Shown: positions 18,969 to 28,136, counted from the stretch's first letter. The stretch: DNA of 64,000 nucleotides from Chryseobacterium wanjuense (GCF_900111495.1 NZ_FOIU01000002.1:930001-994000); one strand, 5' to 3'. Numbers and translations: made by a program. The notes: generated by a model from the sequence alone, not told the origin.

Positions 18969-19391
18969 TTATTTTTTTAGTTCACAGTCCGAAATTTGCT
19001 CTATTTCAATGTTATGGTTTCTAAGGAACGATATCCCGTCATCGTCCGAATACTCATTAATATACACCAGCCTCGTGATTCCTGCCTGAAGAATGAGCTT
19101 GCTGCATTCTTTACATGGCGAGAGTGTGAGATACAATGTGGCTCCTTTTGCAGATTGTGTGGAAGCTGCTAATTTTAATATTGCATTAGCTTCTGCGTGA
19201 AGTACATACCAGTGTGTTTTCCCGTCTCCATCCTCACAGCAGTTTTCAAATCCTGAAGGAGTTCCGTTATAACCATCTGAAATAATCATCCTATCTTTTA
19301 CGATAAGAGCCCCTACTTGCTTTCGTTTACAGTAGGATAGTTTTGCCCATTCCTGAGCCATTTTTAGATAAGCTTTGTCAAACTTATTCAT
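18969..19391 (-). CDS. dCMP/cytidine deaminase family protein (140 aa)
   Basis: The zinc-binding deaminase motifs are His65-Ala-Glu67 (HAEANAI) and PCKEC with Cys93 and Cys96. The substrate-side motif DGYNGTPSG (39-47) matches dCMP deaminases (ComEB-like), which supply dUMP for thymidylate synthesis. The E. coli counterpart is dCTP deaminase-based, so this is the Gram-positive/Bacteroidota style route. It probably heads the deaminase-xerD-Nudix transcript. Confidence 0.9.
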   Translation of the reverse strand: MNKFDKAYLKMAQEWAKLSYCKRKQVGALIVKDRMIISDGYNGTPSGFENCCEDGDGKTHWYVLHAEANAILKLAASTQSAKGATLYLTLSPCKECSKLILQAGITRLVYINEYSDDDGISFLRNHNIEIEQISDCELKK

Positions 19392-19439
19392 ACAGCAGCA
19401 TTAGGTTTTTCGAAATAATTTGTATTAAGGTTGATAAGT

Positions 19440-20207
19440 TTAGAAGTTTGGTTTTCTTTTTTCAAGAAACGCAGAAACTCCTTCTTTTTTATCATCAAGT
19501 TCAAAAAGCTCTCCAAAATAGGTAATTTCGGTTTCAAAACCTTTATCCGTATCAGATAAGTTCACAGCGTGAATTGCCTTGGAAATTGCCATCGGTGAAT
19601 TGTGGGCAATTACGTTTGCTAATTCTTTTGTTTTAGTTAATAATTCTTCAATAGGATATACTTCATTTACCAATCCGGTTTCTTTTGCTCTTTGGGCAGG
19701 AACCATTTTGGCAGAGAAGATCATTTCGTTGGCGATGCCTTTTCCTACAAGCTTCGGCAGTCTCTGAGTACCTCCATAACCCGGAATTAATCCCAGTGTT
19801 ACTTCCGGAAGACCCAATCTTGCATTTTCCGATGCGTATCTGATGTGGCAAGCCATTGCAAGCTCCAGACCTCCTCCCAATGCAAAACCGTTTACGGCTG
19901 CAATCACAGGTTTGGTCATATTTTCAATTTTGTTGAATAAAATGTTTTGTCCGTTTCTGGCAAGCTCTTCTGCCTTTTCTTTTCCAAAATCACTAAATTC
20001 TTTAATGTCCGCTCCTGCAACGAAAGATTTTTCCCCACTTCCTGTAATGATGATCACCCTACAAGATGGGTCAGAATTTAATTCGTCCAGCGCTGAACTG
20101 ATTTCCTTAATCGTTTGAGCATTTAATGCATTTAAACTTTCAGGTCTGTTTATAGTAATGATAGATACTTTATCTTCTTTATTTAATAATATATTTTCGT
20201 AACTCAT
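19440..20207 (-). CDS. Enoyl-CoA hydratase/isomerase family protein (255 aa)
   Basis: Crotonase fold. With the start at 20207 (MSYENILLNK) both catalytic glutamates are present: Glu115 in GGGLELAMAC and Glu135 in LPEVTLG. The oxyanion-hole segment is GADIKEF. It should hydrate short-chain enoyl-CoA in fatty-acid or amino-acid breakdown. An ATG three codons upstream (20216) is in frame and cannot be ruled out. It is single-standing, with the deaminase gene 48 bp downstream in the same direction. Confidence 0.9.
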   Translation of the reverse strand: MSYENILLNKEDKVSIITINRPESLNALNAQTIKEISSALDELNSDPSCRVIIITGSGEKSFVAGADIKEFSDFGKEKAEELARNGQNILFNKIENMTKPVIAAVNGFALGGGLELAMACHIRYASENARLGLPEVTLGLIPGYGGTQRLPKLVGKGIANEMIFSAKMVPAQRAKETGLVNEVYPIEELLTKTKELANVIAHNSPMAISKAIHAVNLSDTDKGFETEITYFGELFELDDKKEGVSAFLEKRKPNF

Positions 20208-20251
20208 TTTCCACATTAAAATATTATCTCGTGCAAATTATAAATTTTTTA

Positions 20252-20285
20252 TAAAAAAAAGGAAAAAATATTAACTTTTTTTCCT
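20252..20285 (-). terminator. Rho-independent terminator of katA
   Basis: On the minus strand AGGAAAAAAA pairs with TTTTTTCCT across a GTTAATA loop and runs into a T8 tract. It lies 27 bases after the catalase stop codon. Confidence 0.6.
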
Positions 20286-20311
20286 CTTAATGAAATTATT
20301 GTTCAATATAA

Positions 20312-21799
20312 TTATTTTGAGTGATTCATCATATTGGGATCAATAATGACATTCAGTTGAGATGCCACTTTCATGCCAAGCTCAATATTAGCCCTGAAAA
20401 AATGGCATAACTGGCGGTTGATGATCTCGTCTTTTTTTGGTCCGTTGATGGCTCTCATGCTTCCGACAATATTATTGACAAGATTCTGTCGGTCTTCCGG
20501 ACTCATCGCTTTGGAATAAAGCAATCCGGGCTGAGTATAATGATCGTCATCATTTTCATTTCGGTTGTAAGACGCTACATGAGCGCTGTCCAGTTCATAT
20601 TCGTAATTTTTATAGGAAATATCTGCTTTGATATCATCAAAACTATTGGGATGATAATTCGGTTTATCCTGATACTGGCTGGAATCTGCCATGAAACCGT
20701 CACGCTGATAATTATTAACAGCAAACGGGCATCTGTTCACTTCCAGTTGATGAGAATTCACTCCCACTCTGTATCTGTGAGCATCCGGATAGGAAAATAA
20801 TCTTCCCTGAAGCATTTTATCGGGTGAAAAGCTGATTCCGTTAATTAAATTGCTTGGTGAAAAAGTAGATTGCTCTACATGAGCAAAATAATTGACGGGA
20901 ACTTCATTAAGCTCCATTTCTCCCACTTCGATCATCGGGAAATCTTCATGGAACCATACTTTCGTTACATCAAAAGGATTCCATCTGAAATCTCTTGCCT
21001 GATCTTCTGTCATGACCTGGATGTACATGGTCCATTTCGGGAAATCTCCATTTTCAATGGCGTTGCAAAGGTCTTCCTGAGCAAAATCAGGATTTTCTCC
21101 TGCCATTTTTACCGCTTCAGAATCTGTGAAATTTTTAATTCCCTGCTTTGTTTTGAAATGGAATTTCACCCAAACTCGCTCATTTTTATCATTAATCATC
21201 GAGAATGTATGGGAGCCGAAACCGTGCATATGTCTATAGCCATGAGGTGTTCCCCTGTCTGACATTAAAATTAAAACCTGATGCAAAGATTCTGGATTCA
21301 GGCTCCAGAAATCCCACATCATTGTTGCGCTTTTCAGATTGGTTTTCGGAACTCTTTTTTGAGTATGAATAAAATCAGGAAACTTTTTAGCATCCTTGAT
21401 AAAGAAAACAGGCGTATTGTTTCCCACAAGATCCCAGTTTCCGTCTTCTGTATAAAATTTTAAAGCAAAACCTCTCGGATCTCTTGCCGTATCTGCACTT
21501 CCTTTTTCACCTCCCACGGTAGAAAAACGGGCAAACATTCTGCACGAGTTTCCGACTTTGGAAAATAATTTTGCTTTTGTATAATTACTGATGTCATGCG
21601 TCACGGTAAAAGTCCCGTATGCACCGCTTCCTTTTGCATGAACAATTCTTTCGGGGATTCTTTCTCTTACGAAATGGGCAAGGTTTTCCTGAAGGATAAA
21701 ATCTTGTAAAAGAACCGGCCCTCTCGGACCAACCGTTTGCGAGTCCTGATGTTCGTAATATGGAGCGCCGCTGCTTAACGTTAATTTCTTAGAATCCAT
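20312..21799 (-). CDS. katA: Haem catalase, small-subunit clade (495 aa)
   Basis: Decomposes hydrogen peroxide to water and oxygen in the cytoplasm. The catalytic His54 is in RIVHAKGSGAYG and Asn127 is in GNNTPVFF. The proximal haem Tyr lies in the segment RLFSYPDAHRYRVG. The length of 495 residues matches the small-subunit monofunctional catalases. It is divergent from oxyR with a 132-bp shared control region, the classic arrangement of a peroxide-sensing regulator next to its target. Confidence 0.97.
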   Translation of the reverse strand: MDSKKLTLSSGAPYYEHQDSQTVGPRGPVLLQDFILQENLAHFVRERIPERIVHAKGSGAYGTFTVTHDISNYTKAKLFSKVGNSCRMFARFSTVGGEKGSADTARDPRGFALKFYTEDGNWDLVGNNTPVFFIKDAKKFPDFIHTQKRVPKTNLKSATMMWDFWSLNPESLHQVLILMSDRGTPHGYRHMHGFGSHTFSMINDKNERVWVKFHFKTKQGIKNFTDSEAVKMAGENPDFAQEDLCNAIENGDFPKWTMYIQVMTEDQARDFRWNPFDVTKVWFHEDFPMIEVGEMELNEVPVNYFAHVEQSTFSPSNLINGISFSPDKMLQGRLFSYPDAHRYRVGVNSHQLEVNRCPFAVNNYQRDGFMADSSQYQDKPNYHPNSFDDIKADISYKNYEYELDSAHVASYNRNENDDDHYTQPGLLYSKAMSPEDRQNLVNNIVGSMRAINGPKKDEIINRQLCHFFRANIELGMKVASQLNVIIDPNMMNHSK

Positions 21800-21861
21800 A
21801 AGGTTATAATTTGAATAATTGAGTTGATATTTATATTGAATTATGTAAAGGTACTAAATAT

Positions 21862-21869
21862 CAAATTTA
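21862..21869 (-). promoter_or_regulatory. Putative katA -7 element (TAAATTTG)
   Basis: TAAATTTG on the minus strand matches TAnnTTTG. A TTG about 17 bases upstream could be the -33 element. It leaves a leader of roughly 55 bases before the katA ATG. OxyR would be expected to bind in the shared region; no clear operator was recognised. Confidence 0.4.
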
Positions 21870-21882
21870 CTTGAATTTTTGA

Positions 21883-21911
21883 TTGCCAATAGCAAAAACA
21901 TTATATCTTTG
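21883..21911 (+). promoter_or_regulatory. Putative oxyR promoter (TTG ... TATCTTTG)
   Basis: TATCTTTG at 21904-21911 matches the -7 consensus, and TTG at 21883-21885 lies 18 bases upstream as a -33 candidate. The oxyR ATG follows 20 bases later, leaving a very short leader. Confidence 0.45.
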
Positions 21912-21931
21912 TAATAGATAATATTAATCAG

Positions 21932-22882
21932 ATGAACATTCAGCAACTGGAGTATCTTATCGCCGTAGATAAGTACAAACATTTTGGTAAAGCAGCCCAA
22001 GCATGCTTCATTACGCAGCCTACTTTAAGTGCAATGATACAGAAATTTGAGGATGAACTGGATGTAAAGGTTTTCGACAGAACGACACACCCGATTCGTA
22101 CCACAGATGTAGGGCTTCAGATCATCGATCAGGCGAAGGTGATCATAGAGTCTGTCAATGAATTGAAAAATAAAGCAAACCTGCTCAATAATATTTTAGG
22201 AGGTACCATTAATATTGGAATTATCCCTACTGTTTCATCTTTTATTTTACCGACTGAGATTTTCAAATTCCTTGAGGAAAACCCGAAAATCCAGATGAAT
22301 GTAAAAGAGATGACAACAGATAATATTATTAAAGCTTTAAAGGCGGGTGAACTGGATGCCGGAATTATTTCGACACCTTACGATACGGCGGATGAATTTT
22401 ATCAGGATTTCTTATTCAATGAAGAATTGATGATCTACAGTTCCGATACGGAAGCAAATAAAAAGAACTCTTATGTAGTTCCTGAAGATCTTAATGTAGA
22501 AAAAGTATGGCTTCTTGAGGAAGGAAACTGTCTGAGAAATCAGTTTGAAAATATCTGTCATTTGAAGGAAAATACTTTGAAGCCTAAAAACTTGGATTTC
22601 CTTGCATCAAATATCCAGACTTTGGTACATATGGTAGATAAAGTGGGCGGAATCAGTATCTTACCGGAGCTTGCACTGAATCAGCTTTCTGATACACAAA
22701 AGGAAAATGTATTCAGATTTAAGAAGCCTTTCCCGTACAGAGAGATCAGTATCATTTACTACAAACCGACATTTAAACAAAAAATTATTGATGAATTATC
22801 GCATTCTATTAGAGCTTCATTAGAGAAAAAGCTAAATTATAATGAAAGTCCAAAAGAATTCGTAAGCATAAAACCGCAATAG
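21932..22882 (+). CDS. oxyR: LysR-type peroxide sensor OxyR (316 aa)
   Basis: An N-terminal winged helix-turn-helix (MNIQQLEYLIAVDKYKHFGK to about residue 60) is followed by a LysR substrate-type domain. Cys200 and Cys209 sit in EEGNCLRNQFENIC with the same spacing as the Cys199-Cys208 redox pair of E. coli OxyR. It should therefore sense peroxide through a disulphide and activate katA, which it faces across a 132-bp gap. Confidence 0.95.
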   Translation: MNIQQLEYLIAVDKYKHFGKAAQACFITQPTLSAMIQKFEDELDVKVFDRTTHPIRTTDVGLQIIDQAKVIIESVNELKNKANLLNNILGGTINIGIIPTVSSFILPTEIFKFLEENPKIQMNVKEMTTDNIIKALKAGELDAGIISTPYDTADEFYQDFLFNEELMIYSSDTEANKKNSYVVPEDLNVEKVWLLEEGNCLRNQFENICHLKENTLKPKNLDFLASNIQTLVHMVDKVGGISILPELALNQLSDTQKENVFRFKKPFPYREISIIYYKPTFKQKIIDELSHSIRASLEKKLNYNESPKEFVSIKPQ

Positions 22883-22945
22883 TTTTTTATTACTAATGTC
22901 TGATAAATCATTAATTTAAAGAATTTTATAATTAGTAAACAAAAA

Positions 22946-22977
22946 TTTGAGTATTAAAAAAATAGTACTTAAATTTG
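22946..22977 (+). promoter_or_regulatory. metK promoter (TTTG-N20-TAAATTTG)
   Basis: TTTG at 22946-22949 and TAAATTTG at 22970-22977 are separated by 20 bases, an ideal Bacteroidota -33/-7 pair. Transcription would start near 22984, a few bases before the riboswitch stem. Confidence 0.7.
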
Positions 22978-22989
22978 CCAACGTTTACG

Positions 22990-23042
22990 AACGAGGAAAA
23001 ATTTGACCTGATTGCAACCTCTATAAAAAAATGCTAAAACAG
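22990..23042 (+). ncRNA. SAM-II-like riboswitch upstream of metK
   Basis: The stem GAGG (22993-22996) pairs with CCTC (23018-23021). The loop reads ATTTGACCTGATTGCAA, close to the SAM-II loop ATTTAACCGTATTGCAA of the alphaproteobacterial metA motif. The downstream strand ATAAAAAAATGCTAAAAC carries the GCTAAA pseudoknot segment. The small size, order of parts and position about 80 bases before metK all fit SAM-II (SAM-binding, represses when SAM is high). The P1 stem is short at 4-5 pairs. Confidence 0.82.
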
Positions 23043-23119
23043 TATTTCTTTTTTAGACTTTCCGGCAATTTATTCTTATTTTTTCTTCGTAATTTTTAAT
23101 CTAAAAAACAAAGAATAAT

Positions 23120-24400
23120 ATGTCTTATTTATTTACGTCTGAATCAGTTTCAGAAGGACATCCGGATAAAATTGCCGATCAGATTTCCGATGCATTAATC
23201 GACCACTTTTTAGCATACGACAAATCTTCAAAAGTAGCTTGTGAAACACTTGTAACAACGGGACAGGTAGTTTTGGCAGGTGAGGTGAAGTCTGATGCGT
23301 ATCTTGATGTGCAGACTATTGCAAGAGACGTTATCAACGGAATCGGGTATACAAAAGGTGAGTACATGTTCAATGGTGATTCTTGTGGAGTTATTTCAGC
23401 CATTCACGAACAGTCTCCGGATATCAACCAAGGGGTTGACAGAGCTGTAAACGACGAATCTTTCGAAGCTAAAGCAAATGCACAGGGAGCTGGTGACCAG
23501 GGGATGATGTTTGGATATGCAACCAACGAAACTGCGAACTATATGCCTCTTGCACTGGATTTGGCACATACTATTCTTAAAGAACTTTCTGCTGTCAGAA
23601 GAGAAGATTCTGAGATCAAATATCTTCGTCCGGATGCAAAAAGCCAGGTGACAATCGAGTATTCTGATGATCATAAGCCAATCAGAATCGATTCTATCGT
23701 AGTTTCTACGCAACATGACGATTTCGGAACTGAAGAAGAAATGCTGAACAAAATCCGCGAAGACATCAAAAATATTTTGATTCCAAGAGTGGTAGCTCAG
23801 CAGACTGAAGAGATTAAAGCGTTATTCAACGATCAGATCAAATATCATATCAACCCGACAGGTAAGTTTGTAATCGGTGGCCCTCACGGAGATACAGGTC
23901 TTACGGGAAGAAAGATCATCGTAGATACTTACGGTGGAAAAGGAGCTCACGGTGGTGGTGCGTTCTCTGGAAAAGATCCTTCAAAAGTAGACAGAAGTGC
24001 TGCTTATGCAACAAGACACATTGCTAAAAATTTAGTGGCTGCGGGTGTTGCGGATGAAGTTTTGGTACAGGTTTCTTACGCGATCGGTGTTGCTGAGCCT
24101 TGTGGTTTATACATCAATACTTACGGAACAGCAAAAGTTGATCTTCATGATGGTGAAATCGCTAAAAAAGTTTCTACAATTTTCGATTTAAGACCTTACG
24201 CGATCGAACAAAACTTGAAATTGAGAAACCCAATTTACCAGGACACAGCTTCTTACGGACACATGGGTAGAGAAAGCTATGTAGCTGATAAGACTTTCAA
24301 TAAAGGACAAAAAAATGAGTTAACTCTTAAAGGACTTGAGTTCTTTACTTGGGAAAAACTTGACAAAGTAGACGAAATTAAAGCTTCTTTCGGAATTTAA
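23120..24400 (+). CDS. metK: S-adenosylmethionine synthetase (426 aa)
   Basis: Makes SAM from methionine and ATP in the cytoplasm. ATP- and Mg-binding motifs are visible: [15 protein letters not shown] near the N-terminus, [12 protein letters not shown] in the middle and [21 protein letters not shown] later. At 426 residues it is longer than the 384-residue E. coli enzyme, as is common in Bacteroidota. It is monocistronic, with a SAM-II-like riboswitch in its leader and a terminator at 24421-24458, consistent with feedback by its own product. Confidence 0.98.
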   Translation: MSYLFTSESVSEGHPDKIADQISDALIDHFLAYDKSSKVACETLVTTGQVVLAGEVKSDAYLDVQTIARDVINGIGYTKGEYMFNGDSCGVISAIHEQSPDINQGVDRAVNDESFEAKANAQGAGDQGMMFGYATNETANYMPLALDLAHTILKELSAVRREDSEIKYLRPDAKSQVTIEYSDDHKPIRIDSIVVSTQHDDFGTEEEMLNKIREDIKNILIPRVVAQQTEEIKALFNDQIKYHINPTGKFVIGGPHGDTGLTGRKIIVDTYGGKGAHGGGAFSGKDPSKVDRSAAYATRHIAKNLVAAGVADEVLVQVSYAIGVAEPCGLYINTYGTAKVDLHDGEIAKKVSTIFDLRPYAIEQNLKLRNPIYQDTASYGHMGRESYVADKTFNKGQKNELTLKGLEFFTWEKLDKVDEIKASFGI

Positions 24401-24420
24401 TTTTTTCTATTAATAATAAA

Positions 24421-24458
24421 TAACTGCTTTATCTTTCCGATAAGGCAGTTTTTTTTAA
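24421..24458 (+). terminator. Rho-independent terminator of metK
   Basis: AACTGCTTTATC pairs with GATAAGGCAGTT (one mismatch) around TTTCC, followed by T7. Confidence 0.8.
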
Positions 24459-24483
24459 TTTTACATTTAAATAATAATTAAAG

Positions 24484-24975
24484 ATGATGAATTTTCGATT
24501 CGCAATTACATTCCTATCCATATTTTTCCTGACGACGTTTGTAAAAGCTCAATATACGATGCATAAAATGATAAGTGTAGGATATACTTATCAAAATCAG
24601 AGTTTCGGGGAACTTGGTGGGAAATTGCTTTTTCTGAAAAACGATGATGTGATATACAGACTGGGAGCATCTGCTTTGATGGGTTCTGCCCATTCGAAAT
24701 TTGCCATAATGCCGAAATTACAGGCCGATGTTTTGTTAAATTTTGAAAAAAATGTGGATTTTTATCACTCTTATTATTTCCTGATCGGAGCAGAAGGAAC
24801 GAATAAATATGTCGCTCCGAAAATCGGTGTTACCCTTTTTGGGATCTTAGATTTGACGGGAGGATATGCTTTCCCGATCGGAAACAGCGGAATTAACGGA
24901 AAAGAACTGAAAGGTCTGAATGTTAATTTTACACTAAATATCCCTACTGTATTCATTCACGATATGTTTAAATGA
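24484..24975 (+). CDS. Conserved small outer-membrane-like protein (163 aa)
   Basis: A signal peptide (MMNFRFAITFLSIFFLTTFVKA) ends before QYTMHK. The mature part alternates short hydrophobic and polar runs (ISVGYTYQNQSFGELGGKLL, YRLGASALMG, KIGVTLFGILDLTGGYAF), which looks like a small beta-barrel. I do not recognise the family. It follows the metK terminator and precedes an ECF sigma gene by ~200 bp. Confidence 0.7.
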   Translation: MMNFRFAITFLSIFFLTTFVKAQYTMHKMISVGYTYQNQSFGELGGKLLFLKNDDVIYRLGASALMGSAHSKFAIMPKLQADVLLNFEKNVDFYHSYYFLIGAEGTNKYVAPKIGVTLFGILDLTGGYAFPIGNSGINGKELKGLNVNFTLNIPTVFIHDMFK

Positions 24976-25173
24976 TTTTTTTTAAATTTTTCTTGTAAAA
25001 AATTAATAATAGGTTAACAGTTATTAAAATTTTATTATATTTACACCTATAAAAAATTGTACCGCCTATTGATTAGACTTTACTCTGAAGAATTGTTTTG
25101 TTTTTACAGTTTTAGCCAGATAAAATATCTGGATAATTGATTGTCAGCAAAAATATTTATTGAGAAGAAAGTT

Positions 25174-25764
25174 ATGAAATCAAAATCGGATAGTTTACTA
25201 ATTTCCCTTTACCAGAAAGGAGACGAGGAGGCGTTGTCAACCCTTATTCATCGTCATCAGAGAGAACTGTTTACATTCATTTTTTACAAAATTAATGATG
25301 AAGATCTTGCCAATGATGTATTTCAGGATACATTCATGAAGATCATTGTAATGCTGAAAGAAGGACGCTACAACGAAGAAGGAAAGTTCATTCTTTGGGC
25401 AAAAAGAATCGCCCACAATCTTATTATAGACCATTTCAGAGCAAAAGCCAAAAACATCAAAGTTTCAGAAACTACTTTTGAAACAGATGAGTATTCTATT
25501 TTCGACTTACTAAGAGAACCATCAGAAAACATTGAAGATCAGCTGGTAAGTAACCAGATTCAGGAGGATCTTCTGAGAATGCTTCAATTTCTTCCCCTAA
25601 ATCAGCAGGAAGTCATTAAATTAAGATTTTTCGACGGACTGAGTTTTAAAGAAATTGCAGACCATACCGATATGAGTATTAATACCACGTTGGGAAGGGT
25701 ACGCTACGCTTTAATCAACCTGAGAAAAATCATGGACGAAAATAATATTATCTTGACCAGATAG
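25174..25764 (+). CDS. ECF-type RNA polymerase sigma factor (196 aa)
   Basis: Region 2 is seen in DLANDVFQDTFMKIIVMLKEG and the following FILWAKRIAHNLIIDHFR. Region 4 is seen in LPLNQQEVIKLRFFDGLSFKEIADHTDMSI. The ATG at 25174 is chosen over a TTG 11 codons upstream because the usual ECF start lies just before SDSLLISLYQKGDEEAL. No anti-sigma gene follows. Instead a 44-codon gene lies 48 bp downstream, an association I recall as frequent in flavobacteria. Targets are unknown. Confidence 0.9.
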   Translation: MKSKSDSLLISLYQKGDEEALSTLIHRHQRELFTFIFYKINDEDLANDVFQDTFMKIIVMLKEGRYNEEGKFILWAKRIAHNLIIDHFRAKAKNIKVSETTFETDEYSIFDLLREPSENIEDQLVSNQIQEDLLRMLQFLPLNQQEVIKLRFFDGLSFKEIADHTDMSINTTLGRVRYALINLRKIMDENNIILTR

Positions 25765-25812
25765 ATAATAATTTCGGGAAATTCTCGTTTTAAGGAAAAA
25801 CATTTATCGCCT

Positions 25813-25947
25813 ATGAGAAAAAATGATTCCTTAAAAGTGAAAACTTTGAAACCTAAGAAACAAACAATTGAGTTTTTACTCAATTTTTCGAAGAACCTTG
25901 AGGTTGTAAAAACCAAGAGCAAGAATTATCCGATTTCCAAAAATTAA
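25813..25947 (+). CDS. Small basic protein encoded after the ECF sigma gene (44 aa)
   Basis: ATG at 25813 opens a 44-codon frame starting MRKNDSLKVKTLKPKKQTIE and containing FLLNFSKNLEVVKTK. It is strongly basic with one amphipathic helix-like stretch (FLLNFSKNLEVV). It sits 48 bp after the sigma gene in the same direction and 20 bp before the next start. The pattern LKP-x-x-x-TI-x-FLLNFSK looks like a conserved small family in Flavobacteriia, from memory only. A role with the sigma factor is possible but inferred from position. Confidence 0.65.
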   Translation: MRKNDSLKVKTLKPKKQTIEFLLNFSKNLEVVKTKSKNYPISKN

Positions 25948-25967
25948 AATTATTATTTTTGTGCTGT

Positions 25968-26663
25968 ATGAATATTCAGCACATTTTTTTTGACCTCGAC
26001 AATACGCTCTGGGATCATCGCAAGAACGCGTACCTTACCATCAAAGATCTTTTCGAAACGGAAGAAATTACTTTAAAATATAATATTGATTTTGAGGAGT
26101 TTCATTCTGTCTACCACAATATCAACGAAAGTCTATGGGAAAAAATAAGAGACGGAATTATCGATAAAGAATACTTAAGAAAGCATCGTTTTTATGACAC
26201 GTTCAAACATTTTAATGTCGATGACTTAGAGTTGTCGATGTATTTCGAAGAACACTTTTTAGATAAAATTCTCAATCATAATGAGTTGGTGGAAGGCGCA
26301 CAGTATATTTTGGATTATTTAAAAGCTAAAAATTATACGCTGCATGTGATCTCAAACGGGTTCAAAGAAGTGACGGAAAGAAAATGTATTTTATCCAGAA
26401 TCGACAAATATTTTCAAACCATTACCAGCGCAGATTCTGTTGGTGTAAGAAAACCGAATCCTAAGATTTTTGAATATTCGTTACAGTTGGCAGAAGCCTC
26501 AAAAGAAGAAAGTATTCTGATCGGAGACGACTGGATCGCGGATGTTGTCGGCGCACAGAATTTCGGAATGGATGTTATTTTTTTTGATGTTTTTAATGAA
26601 AATCCAAAAGAAGAAGGTTTAAAAGTAATTAAGCATCTTCTACAGATTAAAGAATATTTATAA
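25968..26663 (+). CDS. HAD-family nucleotidase, YjjG type (231 aa)
   Basis: The HAD motif I is Asp9-Leu-Asp11 (FFDLDNTLWDHR), motif II is VISNGFKE, motif III includes the Lys of VGVRKPNPKIFEY, and motif IV is IGDDWIADVVGAQ. The LWDH start matches YjjG-like 5'-nucleotidases that hydrolyse non-canonical pyrimidine monophosphates. I chose the ATG at 25968; a TTG three codons upstream is possible. A UUCG-loop terminator follows directly. Confidence 0.9.
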   Translation: MNIQHIFFDLDNTLWDHRKNAYLTIKDLFETEEITLKYNIDFEEFHSVYHNINESLWEKIRDGIIDKEYLRKHRFYDTFKHFNVDDLELSMYFEEHFLDKILNHNELVEGAQYILDYLKAKNYTLHVISNGFKEVTERKCILSRIDKYFQTITSADSVGVRKPNPKIFEYSLQLAEASKEESILIGDDWIADVVGAQNFGMDVIFFDVFNENPKEEGLKVIKHLLQIKEYL

Positions 26664-26665
26664 TA

Positions 26666-26692
26666 AAAGCCTTCACTTCGGTGAAGGCTTTC
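26666..26692. terminator. Bidirectional terminator with TTCG loop
   Basis: AAAGCCTTCAC pairs perfectly with GTGAAGGCTTT around a TTCG tetraloop. It lies between converging genes and could serve both. Confidence 0.85.
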
Positions 26693-26705
26693 CTGTTGAT
26701 AGATT

Positions 26706-27305
26706 TTATATTGAAATACTTTCCATTGCTTTTGCAGCAAATTCTTCTTTTAAATCGGGTTTGCTCTGGGCTTCTATTCTAAAGACAGTCACATCTGTGA
26801 TTCCGATAAAATCAAGAACAGAACGAAGGTAATTTTCGGTATAATCCAGATGCTTTCTTGGCCCTTCACTATAGATACCACCTGAGGAAATTGCAAGATA
26901 TACTTTCTTATCATTCAGCATTCCCTGGGCTCCACTGGCAGAATGTTTGAAGGTAACATCTTTTCTGATCAGATGGTCTATCCAGACTTTTAAAGTAGAA
27001 GAGATTCCGAAATTATACATCGGAACATTAATCACGATAATATCTGCATTCATCACTTCATTCACTACTTCATCGGATAATTTTAATGCTTCCTTCTGTT
27101 CTGGTGTTCTATTTTCATCAGCAGTAAAAAATGATCTCATTTGAATTTCTTCCAGATGTGGGAGTGTTTGTTTTGTCAGATTTCTTACTGTTACGGTACT
27201 GTTTGGGTATTTTCCCTGTAATTTATGTACAATAGCATTACCTAATTTTGTACTTGCGGAAGCCTCATGTATAGGGCTTGAAATTATATTTAAAATTTTC
27301 ATCAT
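26706..27305 (-). CDS. azoR: FMN-dependent NADH-azoreductase family protein (199 aa)
   Basis: Flavodoxin-like fold of the NQO1/AzoR group. The flavin phosphate loop is SSPIHEASASTKLG near the N-terminus, and the family motif NVPMYNFGISSTLKVWIDHL appears at about residues 100-119. It should reduce quinones or azo compounds with NADH in the cytoplasm. Two ATGs in a row (27305, 27302) can both start it. It follows the isochorismatase-like gene by 42 bp, so the two likely form an operon controlled by the divergent HxlR regulator. Confidence 0.9.
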   Translation of the reverse strand: MMKILNIISSPIHEASASTKLGNAIVHKLQGKYPNSTVTVRNLTKQTLPHLEEIQMRSFFTADENRTPEQKEALKLSDEVVNEVMNADIIVINVPMYNFGISSTLKVWIDHLIRKDVTFKHSASGAQGMLNDKKVYLAISSGGIYSEGPRKHLDYTENYLRSVLDFIGITDVTVFRIEAQSKPDLKEEFAAKAMESISI

Positions 27306-27347
27306 TTTATTATTTATATATGTTTTTATTTTCTGAAAAACTATCTG

Positions 27348-28052
27348 TTATTTATAACCTTTTTTTACGGCATCATTTAATTGCCAAACTGTCGTTGCAA
27401 AGTCTAAGCCCAGCACACCATATACGTCATGAGCTTTAGGGTCTGCATTATCTCTTAATAATTCTACAGCTGCCGTTGCATAATCAGTCAACGGAATTCC
27501 AAGAGTCGTAAGTCTTTGGATACCTGCAACTCTTTTATTTTCATTAAAAGTTCCTGAAGCATCCAGTACCACTCTTGCATCATATCCGGCCTGTGTAGCT
27601 GAGATTGCAGGAAGAGATGCACACACTTCAAGGGAAATACCGGCAATCAGAATTTGCTTACGACCTGTAGCTTCTATGGCTTTTACAACATTCGGATCAT
27701 CCCATGCATTGATTAGGCTTCTTTTAATAACAGTTACATTAGGTAAGGCAGCGGTAAGTTCGGGTATTACAGGTCCCCATAATCCGTCTGAACCTACGGC
27801 TGTAATAATTACCGGCACACCCATAATTTGAGCTGCCTTTGCCATAGCTACTACATTTTTTCTAAGATCGGCAGTACTGATGTCCCTTACTCCGGAAAGT
27901 AGCCCGACTTGCTCATCTACCAATAACAATACCGTATTTTCTTTTTGAAGAATAGGTGAGGATTTTGTTTTCATCATATTTTTTGTCTGTGCATTAAGAT
28001 TTGTCAGCCCGATTATTGCAAGTATAATTAAACTTAAAAATTTTGTTTTCAT
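27348..28052 (-). CDS. Secreted isochorismatase-like cysteine hydrolase (234 aa)
   Basis: MKTKFLSLIILAIIGLTNLNAQ reads as a signal peptide ending at AQ. The isochorismatase-fold domain follows: Asp in LLLVDEQVGLL, a conserved cis-peptide region, and the nucleophile Cys in GISLEVCASLP. Family members hydrolyse amide or ester substrates such as nicotinamide or isochorismate. Most relatives are cytoplasmic, so the leader is unusual; an internal ATG-ATG at about residues 26-27 could give a cytosolic form. It is paired with the azoreductase gene and faces an HxlR regulator. Confidence 0.85.
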   Translation of the reverse strand: MKTKFLSLIILAIIGLTNLNAQTKNMMKTKSSPILQKENTVLLLVDEQVGLLSGVRDISTADLRKNVVAMAKAAQIMGVPVIITAVGSDGLWGPVIPELTAALPNVTVIKRSLINAWDDPNVVKAIEATGRKQILIAGISLEVCASLPAISATQAGYDARVVLDASGTFNENKRVAGIQRLTTLGIPLTDYATAAVELLRDNADPKAHDVYGVLGLDFATTVWQLNDAVKKGYK

Positions 28053-28136
28053 TATTTTTTTTAATTTTATAATGCAAAGTTAGGGATGCAATTGTTGTTT
28101 TTTTCAGTTGCTATCTTGGAGTATAGGGAATCATAA

